Source: Diplodia intermedia
Lineage: Eukaryota; Ascomycota; Dothideomycetes; Botryosphaeriales; Botryosphaeriaceae
Direction: 5' to 3'
NCBI GenBank assembly: GCA_021495925.1
Contig: JAKEKT010000088.1
Span: forward strand, 1-64,000
DNA length: 64,000 nt
In this document: piece by piece, positions 56,473 through 64,000 of the stretch
Numbering within the stretch: the stretch's first letter is position 1
How the letters are laid out: each line of letters opens with the position of its first letter
Notes under the pieces: generated by a model
Seen by the model: the letters and a program-made list of their open reading frames with translations, nothing else
What the model was told of the DNA's origin: nothing
Database searches by the model: none
Translations under genes and position numbers: made by a program

Positions 56473-56873
56473 TTTGCAGAGATGTGAGGAGGGAACTGGT
56501 GGTGGTGGGTATCAAAAAGATTTGGAGGGGCAGACGTGGATGTTTTGAAGTTGGGCAGGAAAAAGCTCGTCCGAACCCCACTGGGTTTTGTCGCTTCCCT
56601 TGCCCACCCGTCCGGATGAGCGTCGGCCCGCACGTTGCTGGTGCCTGAGGCCAAGAGCGTGCCTGAGGCGCCAAGGGAAAATCTCGGGCGAAATAGTCCG
56701 AATGGTCGACGCGACCAGAGATCGAGAGATCGTCATCGCCGAAGCTCCTCGAAGCATCGACCCGCTGCAGCACGCTTCTGCTCGTCCGCGTGGCCCACCA
56801 CTGTCATGCTATATTATACTGCGCCTTGACCCGTATGGTCAATCCCTTGCCTTTTGCCTCCATTGCCACCGAA
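56473..56873. promoter_or_regulatory. Divergent promoter between EF-1-beta and HSP78
   Basis: A 401-bp gap between opposite start codons. GAA/TTC half-sites occur, but I could not see a convincing three-unit heat-shock element. Confidence 0.5.
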
Positions 56874-59261
56874 ATGCTACCAACACGCGCCAAGCTCGCC
56901 GCACGGCGACTCTCTGCATCCGTTCACGATGTTTCGATAACAAGACCGTTGGCTGCCCGGCCGCTTGCCACGCTCTCCCGACCATTGAACGCTCAGCCAC
57001 GGATCACTGCAAATGCCATCCGACCAATTGGTGCTGTCAGGCACTATGCCAATGGACGACCACATCCTCCGGGCGGCACCCACCGCATGAATATGGGTGG
57101 CGGCGAGGAGGAGAAGCCTGCACTCGAACAATATGGCGTCGACCTTACCGCGAAGGCCAAGAACGGCAAGCTGGACCCCGTCATCGGCAGAGACTCCGAG
57201 ATACACCGTACCATCCAGATTCTGTCACGGAGAACGAAGAACAATCCGGTCCTCATCGGTTCCGCGGGTACCGGAAAGACGGCGATTTTGGATGGACTGG
57301 CACAGCGCATTGTGAGGGGAGACGTTCCGGAATCAATCAAGGACAAACGTGTCATCTCACTTGACCTTGGTTCGCTCATCGCCGGCGCAAAATTCAGAGG
57401 CGACTTCGAAGAGCGGCTGAAAAAGGTACTGAAGGAGGTTGAGGAAGCGCAGGGCAGCGTGATTCTCTTCGTCGACGAGTTACACACACTTCTGGGTCTC
57501 GGGAAGGCGGAAGGCAGTATTGATGCCAGTAACTTGCTCAAGCCTGCCTTGTCACGAGGCGAGCTGCAATGCTGCGGAGCCACCACCCTGAATGAGTACC
57601 GACAAATCGAGAAAGACGTTGCCCTCGCCCGACGTTTCCAGCCAATTCTTGTTGGAGAGCCCACGGTCCCAGATACCATCTCGATTCTGCGCGGCATTAA
57701 GGAGAAGTACGAAGTCCATCACGGTGTCCGAATCACTGATGGGGCCCTTGTGGCGGCTGCCACCTACAGCAACCGCTACATTACCGACCGTTTTCTCCCT
57801 GACAAGGCTATCGATCTTGTGGATGAAGCAGCCAGTGCTTTGAGACTCCAGCAAGAAAGCAAGCCTGACGCTATACAAGAGCTGGACAGGCAAATCATGA
57901 CCATCCAGATCGAGCTGGAATCATTGAGGAAAGAAGATGACATCGCAAGCAAAGAAAGAAGAGAGAAACTGGAGCAACAGCTGAAGAGCAAGCAAGAGGA
58001 ACAGTCTAAGCTGAACGAGAAGTGGGAAGCCGAACGCCGCGAGATCGAGGAGATCAAGAATGTCAAAGAGAACCTCGAGAAGGCTCGGATAGAGCTCGAG
58101 CAGAGCCAACGTGAGGGCAACTTTGGAAAAGCCAGCGAACTCCGATATGCAACGATTCCAGCCCTCGAACAAAAACTTCCCAAGGACGGCACAGAGAAGG
58201 GCAAGGCTCCAGACAGTCTTCTGCATGACTCTGTCACTCCGGATGACATTGCCAACGTTGTCAGCAGAACCACTGGCATTCCCGTCACGAAACTCATGTC
58301 TGGCGAGATAGAGAAGCTCATCCACATGGAGGATATTCTCCGCAACTCAGTGAAGGGACAGGATGAGGCACTAACCGCAGTTGCCAATGCTGTGCGCATG
58401 CAGCGTGCTGGACTCAGCGGTGAGAACCGCCCGCTTGCCAGTTTCATGTTCCTTGGACCTACCGGTGTGGGTAAGACGGAATTGTGCAAGAAGATGGCCG
58501 GATTTCTCTTCTCTACCGAGACCGCCGTCCTTCGTTTCGATATGAGTGAGTTCCAGGAGAAGCACACCGTGAGCAGACTCATCGGTAGTCCTGCTGGTTA
58601 CGTCGGGTACGAGGATGCCGGACAGCTCACCGAGGCAGTCAGGCGGAAGCCGTACGCGGTGCTTCTCTTTGATGAGTTCGAGAAGGCACACCGCGACATC
58701 TCCGCTCTTCTCCTGCAGGTCCTTGACGAGGGCTTTTTGACGGATGCACAGGGCCACAAGATCGATTTCCGTAACACCATCATCGTCCTTACGTCGAACC
58801 TTGGCGCCCAAGCAATCGTTGGCGACGATGTGCTCCATAAACACCAGGTCGACGCCGAGACGGGAGAGATCTCGCCGGCAGTGAAGAAGTCAGTAATGGA
58901 CACTGTAGCCGCAAACTACCCGCCCGAGTTCCTCAACCGTATCGACGAGTTCATCATCTTCAGACGGTTGTCAAAGGACGCGCTGAAGGACATTGTCGAG
59001 ATCCGGCTGAAGGAGCTCCAGCAGCGACTGGACGACAGGCGGATCACGCTGAAGGTGCCGGAAGAGGTCAAGCAATGGCTCAGCGATAGGGGCTACGACC
59101 CGAAGTTTGGCGCCAGGCCACTGAACAGACTAATCTCCAAAGAAATCGGCAACAACCTCGCGGACAAGATCATTCGAGGCGAGCTGAGGAACAACACGGT
59201 GGCGGTTGTGGGCATCAAGGAGGGCGAGACCGGTCTTCAGGTGTCACCAGAGACATCGTGA
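56874..59261 (+). CDS. HSP78: Mitochondrial ClpB-type disaggregase HSP78
   Basis: A single exon of 795 aa from the preferred start. The N-terminus MLPTRAKLAARRLSASVHD is an amphipathic, Arg-rich presequence. Two AAA modules follow: Walker A GSAGTGKT (about 129-136) with VILFVDELHTLLG, and Walker A GPTGVGKT (about 528-535) with AVLLFDEFEKAH. Between them lies the ClpB middle coiled coil (ESLRKEDDIASKERREKLEQ and onward) that contacts Hsp70. The bacterial ClpB N-domain is absent, as in yeast Hsp78 (811 aa). The protein resolubilises aggregates in the matrix. Upstream in-frame ATGs at 56,790 and 56,835 are possible but give a poorer presequence. Confidence 0.95.
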   Translation: MLPTRAKLAARRLSASVHDVSITRPLAARPLATLSRPLNAQPRITANAIRPIGAVRHYANGRPHPPGGTHRMNMGGGEEEKPALEQYGVDLTAKAKNGKLDPVIGRDSEIHRTIQILSRRTKNNPVLIGSAGTGKTAILDGLAQRIVRGDVPESIKDKRVISLDLGSLIAGAKFRGDFEERLKKVLKEVEEAQGSVILFVDELHTLLGLGKAEGSIDASNLLKPALSRGELQCCGATTLNEYRQIEKDVALARRFQPILVGEPTVPDTISILRGIKEKYEVHHGVRITDGALVAAATYSNRYITDRFLPDKAIDLVDEAASALRLQQESKPDAIQELDRQIMTIQIELESLRKEDDIASKERREKLEQQLKSKQEEQSKLNEKWEAERREIEEIKNVKENLEKARIELEQSQREGNFGKASELRYATIPALEQKLPKDGTEKGKAPDSLLHDSVTPDDIANVVSRTTGIPVTKLMSGEIEKLIHMEDILRNSVKGQDEALTAVANAVRMQRAGLSGENRPLASFMFLGPTGVGKTELCKKMAGFLFSTETAVLRFDMSEFQEKHTVSRLIGSPAGYVGYEDAGQLTEAVRRKPYAVLLFDEFEKAHRDISALLLQVLDEGFLTDAQGHKIDFRNTIIVLTSNLGAQAIVGDDVLHKHQVDAETGEISPAVKKSVMDTVAANYPPEFLNRIDEFIIFRRLSKDALKDIVEIRLKELQQRLDDRRITLKVPEEVKQWLSDRGYDPKFGARPLNRLISKEIGNNLADKIIRGELRNNTVAVVGIKEGETGLQVSPETS

Positions 59262-60171
59262 AGTCGAGAGCAGGCGTTGCATTGATCGTAATTGGGTTGG
59301 TGGATGGGTCATGTGGGTTGGCGGGTTTTGGCGCACGTTCTCGTTACTGGCAGGCGAGTGGCACGGAAGGGGCGAGCTGCTACACGGCATGACGGATTGC
59401 ATTCGCAGGCGTTTTGGGGGATCTCTGCTTCATGTACGACTACGTGTAGATGGTCTTGTAAGTATTGGGTAGGTAATGCATCTCCTTGTCAACACATTCG
59501 AGGCCGGCCGCGCAGACCCAGGCCGTCATGTGGGGTCGGTAACTGAAGGGCTGGGCCGCGCGCCGGGCGCCAAGCTGCCGTGCGGTAATCCGGCATGCAG
59601 AGAGTCCTATTCGCCGCCAGCCGCAAGCATGTCGAGAGCCGCTTGGTGATGAAGCGTGAGCGCGGGGTCTTGCGGTCTGGGGCGCGGGGCAGGTGACAGG
59701 CGCATTGCGGTGTCCAGACACGTTCCCGGTCCCACGCGTCCTCTCGCGCATCCCCCCTACCACTGACTGGTGGGTGCTGCAGCAGCGAGCGAAGTCGGGC
59801 CGCGACCCACGATGGCTGGGATTATTGGAGGCGCACGTCGGCCTTTGAGGGCAAAGGCTCTGCGGCGTCGCCACACGAACGCGGGGAGCTGTCTGGGGCG
59901 CCTGTCAGCACAAACAGGTTGCCGCTAATTTGGGCTTGGGGCTCCGCTTCTCTTCTCTGGTCAGCCAGCAATCCGCGCTGCGTCGCCCGCATCTCTCCTC
60001 CTTGCTGCGCGCTCGCTGCTCATGGATCGCTCGTCGCCCGGCTAATCACCGTCCTGCCCTGCCTCACGCCGTCGCTTATTGCGCTGCAGTCCTCCGCAGC
60101 CAACGTCCGCCGCTTCGGCTCCGACAATCCCCGTCCTCGCGCCTCCGATCTCGACTGCCCGCGGTCTCAGC
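59262..60171. other. Intergenic, no supported gene
   Basis: About 0.9 kb between HSP78 and the Zn2Cys6 gene. It contains the HSP78 3' region and, by orientation, the promoter of the next gene. A 144-aa frame on the minus strand (59,440-59,874) has no motif. Confidence 0.5.
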
Positions 60172-62976
60172 ATGCCCGCCGCCCAGCCCGCCTCCAAGCA
60201 GCAATCGCAGCAGCGCAAAGCGCCTCGCCGACACGTCACCACCGCGTGTCTCGCCTGCCGTGAATCCAAGATCAAGGCTTGCCTCTCGGAGCCTTGCCCC
60301 CCAGACAATCGCTAACCGTCTCCCAGTGCGACGGCGGCCAGCCGAGCTGTGAAAAATGCAAGGCAAAGGGGAGGGAGTGCAAATACTCCCAGGATGAGGA
60401 CAAGAGGAGGTGCGTCTCGACTTCCTGCTCACGGCGTGGTCCGCGTGTGCTGACCGAGCGCTGCCAGAGTATCGCTGCGCAATGCCATCGAGATCCTCTC
60501 TGCACGGGTGGACCAGTTGAGCCAGCACATTCTCGCCAATGGCCTTCAGCTCCCGCCCATGGACCCTGAAGCTGCCACAAACCTCGGGCGGATTCTCGAC
60601 GTCTTGCGCCTGCCTGCTGCAAATTCTTCAGCCATAAAAGCTGCAACCTTCGCCGCACCCAATGCTTCCGCAGACCATGGACCCACTGGACTGGACTTCG
60701 CTCCTGCCGGCTTTGACTGGAACTTTCTCGATGGCCAGTCGTGGGGTGCTCATTTCAATGCGTCAGCCAACGTCAGCCAAGGTTTCAACACTGGCGTAGA
60801 TCCGTCTGCAGCCTCCAGGCCGCCTGTCACAGACTCCGCGCATCCGACGAGCCAAGCGTTCACCACTCCCCCCGCGAGTCAGCCGTTTGCATCTCCGCCT
60901 ACTCAAGCGTACACTTCGCCGCCCGCAGCGCAGCCACTTACTACCCCTTCAACGACTCAGCCCTATACGTCGCCGTCGCAGCCCCAACCTATCCCCACGA
61001 TCGAGCAACATCCAGGCTTGACCGACAGCTCAGCGGACGATGCTGACGAGGACAGCGACGATGAGCTGATCAAACAGATTTCTACTCGTATGGGCTCTTT
61101 ACAGCTTGCACCGGACGGCCACTTGCGTTACTATGGAGCTACTTCAAACATTCTCTGTGATTTCCCGGACACTGACCACCACCAGACCAGGAGATCTGTT
61201 CGCAAAGAAGGCCGGGACGTTCTGGAAGCGAACAATCTAGACAAGACTGTAGATCCAGCCATTGAGGAGCATCTCATCAATCTCTATTTCGCATGGCAAG
61301 ATCCATTCTTCCACGTTGTTGACGAAAAGATGTACCGGGTTGGGAGAGAAGAATGGCGTGTTCAGAAGAGGGACGTTGGATACTACTCCGAGGTGCTCAC
61401 CAACGCCATGTGCGCTGCTGGTGGCGCCTTTGACGCCCGGTATCACCCCAACTTTGTGACATGGCCCAAGTCCCTCGCGGACTACTTCGCAGATAGGGCC
61501 AAGGCTCTGTTGGAACTGGAGATGGATAGTCCTTGCTTGGCTACTGTGCAGGCCCTGGTCATTCTAGGAGGCCACGAGATGGCATGCAAGAGAGATGCGC
61601 GCGGCTGGCTCTACAGTGGTATGGCCATGCGGCTTGCGTTTGACCTTGGTCTTCATTTGGATATGACGGACTATGTCAGAAAGGGAAAGATCTCTGCAGT
61701 TGAAGCCGATATCCGTCGGTCTACATTCTGGGGCACCTACATTGTGGACCACCTTTCCGGATTCTATTATGGCAGACCTGTCAGGATAAACAACGGTGAC
61801 ATTTCCGTAACGAAGCCCACTACAGAGCAGGCCAGTGCTATGGCGAGTGCGTGGGTACCTTATGGATCTCATTCTCCCATGGCATCAGACCCCAACTTGT
61901 GCTACCAGGTCCCTCTGGAGTTGGTTAGCAAGGCATCCGTGGAGCTCTGCGAGACCATGGAGCCCCTAGGCCACGTTCTTTACGGAGTTTCCAATATCTC
62001 TAGACAGGAACTCCACTATCTCTCCTACCGGGTGACAGGCGAAATGCTTGACTGGAAGGCAAACTTGCCACCTCTTCTGCAGGTCAACTACCATGATACC
62101 CAAACCGCATACCTACCACATGTCTTGATGCTCCACATGCTCTATCATCAGATGATGATCTACATTCACCGGCCATATGTCTCAAAAACTTACATTCAGC
62201 CAATGCCGCCACAAGGTCCTGGTCATATGCACGCTCAGCAAATGTGCATCGAGTCGTCAACTGCCATTGTTGATCTCCTTCGTCTGTATGAACAGCGCTA
62301 TACATTCCGCCGCATGAACATTCATGCCGTCTCCGTCATTTTCACAACTTCCCTCATTTTGATCTTCATCATTTGCTCCAAACAGAGAGGAGGCACGCCT
62401 CCACTACCTGGTGCAGGCTCAAATGACGCAAAAGGACGCACCAAGAGCCTTGCCAACACGCCGGCAGAAAACGCCATTGCCCAACTCAGCGTCTGCTTCC
62501 GCGCCTTGGAGGATCTCACCCAATCGTACGACTCGGCTCGTCGGACCCGAGAATTCCTCGTCGCCCTGCAGCAACGCTGGCAACAGCAAGCTCAACGGTG
62601 GAACCGCAGCAACAGCGCCGGCGGCTCCAAGCGCCAACTGAAGGATCGGCCACAGCCCGCAACCCAGCATGAGACGAAGCGACCCCGCGGAAGCACGTAC
62701 GGCGCCAGTTCTCTGAGTGGCACGGGCGGGTCTGGAGTTGTTGGCAGCGATGCTGGTGCCGCTGCACACCAACAACAACAGTCAATGAATTCGGGACAGC
62801 AACAAAACCACCCAGGCAGCATGGGTGCTGGAGCAGTCGGCGGCGGTGACTTCGACATCGACTGGAGCGGCTTCGGTGCCGCTGCGCGCGAGGGACACAA
62901 CAGCCCGGACAGTCTGGGCGACGACATTCTCGCCCAGCTGTATTCGATCAATCCCGCTGGCGTCGCGTTCCCTTGA
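60172..62976 (+). CDS. Zn2Cys6 transcription factor with fungal-specific middle domain
   Basis: Exons 60172-60276, 60327-60409 and 60468-62976 give 898 aa. After splicing, ACLACRESKIKCDGGQPSCE and KCKAKGRECKYS show all six Cys (26, 29, 36, 43, 46, 53). Intron 1 starts with GC instead of GT (AAG|GCTTGC...GCTAACC...CCCAG); no GT donor fits the frame. Intron 2 (GTGCGT...GCCAG) leads to RRVSLRNAIEILSARVDQLS, a short coiled coil. A Pro/Thr/Ser-rich region (about 130-230) precedes the fungal_trans domain (HLINLYFAWQDPFFHVVDE, ARGWLYSGMAMRLAFDLGLH, RRSTFWGTYIVDHLSGFYYG). The C-terminus is Gln/Gly/Ser-rich and ends with an acidic DFDIDWSGF-type stretch that could activate transcription. The regulated pathway is unknown. 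Confidence 0.9.
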
Positions 62977-64000
62977 GGGACGCACTACACAAAGCCCGAC
63001 GGACCTGACGCAAGCTACGTACAGACGTCGTCGATCGGTTAGGAAGTTCCTTTTCTTCCCCGTGAGCGACTAGTCACTGTCTCTACTCACCATTCTCATC
63101 CCTTCGCAACGGCCGACCTGATCGACTTGAGCATGCACCAGTTGTGTTCGCGTGTTTGGTCTCCTTGTTGCTCTATGTTTGGAATGTCAGTGTGTATCAG
63201 TGCGTGCGTTTCCTTGGCGCGAAGGAACTCGGGCTGTGTTGCTGCATCCTATCTGGAACTATAGCCTCTGCGAGAATGGTTTCCGTTCACTCCTCGCAAG
63301 TCTCACCAAGGAACCTTGAGAAGTCCACCCCCCACTTCTTCTCTCCAAAGCTCGCTTTGGCACGGCAAAACAAGTTTCTTGCCGGGACTCGTGTCGAATC
63401 TGTTTTGCCCTCTTGCTTGGGTGTGCTATCTCCTTCCACTTAGGTCGGGCCGTACATGTTGTTGTAGGCCGGCTCTGCAAGATGCGAGGGGAGAGCCAAG
63501 GAAGATGTCTTATCGGCCAAAAGTCCAGGGGCGCAAGAAAACAAAACGAAAGGAAAAGTTGTCTAAGAAAAGCCATATGCAGATAATTTGGTCAAGGTTG
63601 AAGGGGCGTGGAAAGAAAAGGGGGCAGAATGACGTCGTCTCCACTCTTGCCCTTTGCGAAGATTGTGTGGAGAGGCCAGTATGGGCTGCCTCGCTATGAA
63701 GTTTCCGGTAATTTCGTGTTTTTTTTTTCTTTTTTTTTGGTTCACCCACTTGTCTTTATGGTGTTGCTCGTGGAGGGCGTATACCCTCTGCCGTTTTCCT
63801 CTACCCGTGTGTTTTGGTCTTGCGTATTAGCGTTGATAGAATCGGACTGTCCTTTTCCATACCCCCACTACTTATTCTCACGTTGTCTCCTGGCCGCTTT
63901 TCGTGTTATGTAGTGTTTGCGTGACGGCCGAAAGTTCCAATCGCACATTTCATGCTCACGGTTCAAGTCATGCATGAAGCCGCGCCGTCTGAGCAGACGA
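62977..64000. other. 3' flank, no supported gene
   Basis: A kilobase downstream of the transcription factor. T-runs near 63,720 and 63,730. Several short frames without motifs. Confidence 0.5.

Overview
The window is nuclear DNA of a filamentous ascomycete (Pezizomycotina). The evidence is short GT-AG introns (mostly about 48-90 nt), Zn2Cys6 and bZIP regulators, NmrA-like and DHA1-type MFS proteins, and a nested retrotransposon block carrying the transition-only damage of repeat-induced point mutation (RIP). The class cannot be fixed from sequence alone. Genes sit on both strands. GC-rich, low-complexity coding DNA produces many long false frames.

Left arm (1-22,466). A frameshifted glutathione S-transferase-like fragment lies at the edge. 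Next is an array of five paralogous small cysteine/histidine-rich proteins (1,189-5,773), all with one phase-1 intron in the same glycine codon. Then come a flavoprotein of the fumarate reductase/tricarballylate dehydrogenase type, a truncated Zn2Cys6 regulator, a divergent NmrA-like/bZIP pair, a large DUF7025-like AAA ATPase, an HpcH/HpaI aldolase, a mitochondrial-type glutaredoxin-like protein, a CHORD-CS (RAR1/CHORDC1-type) protein and an MFS transporter.

Middle (22,467-43,282). This is one 20.8-kb island of three retroelements nested like Russian dolls, each bounded by an intact target-site duplication. A Ty1/Copia element (minus strand, 197-bp LTRs, GTTTG) is split in its RNase H region by a Ty3/Gypsy chromovirus (plus strand, 778-bp LTRs, CTAAG). 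That element is split in its 5' leader by a Tad1-like LINE (minus strand, 18-bp duplication). All three are destroyed by RIP. The damage stops inside the outer LTRs, and the host flanks are clean.

Right arm (43,283-64,000). Mostly conserved housekeeping and meiotic genes: MSH5, 3-ketodihydrosphingosine reductase divergent from SAS10/UTP3, a DUF5519 luciferase-like-domain membrane protein, ER membrane complex subunit 5, translation elongation factor 1-beta divergent from mitochondrial HSP78, and a large Zn2Cys6 transcription factor.

Exon coordinates were derived by hand from splice signals, frame continuity and family motifs, with no alignment or RNA data. The most unusual features are the five-member Cys/His array, whose metal-ligand order resembles the CHORD module 12 kb away, and the fully resolvable three-level transposon nest.
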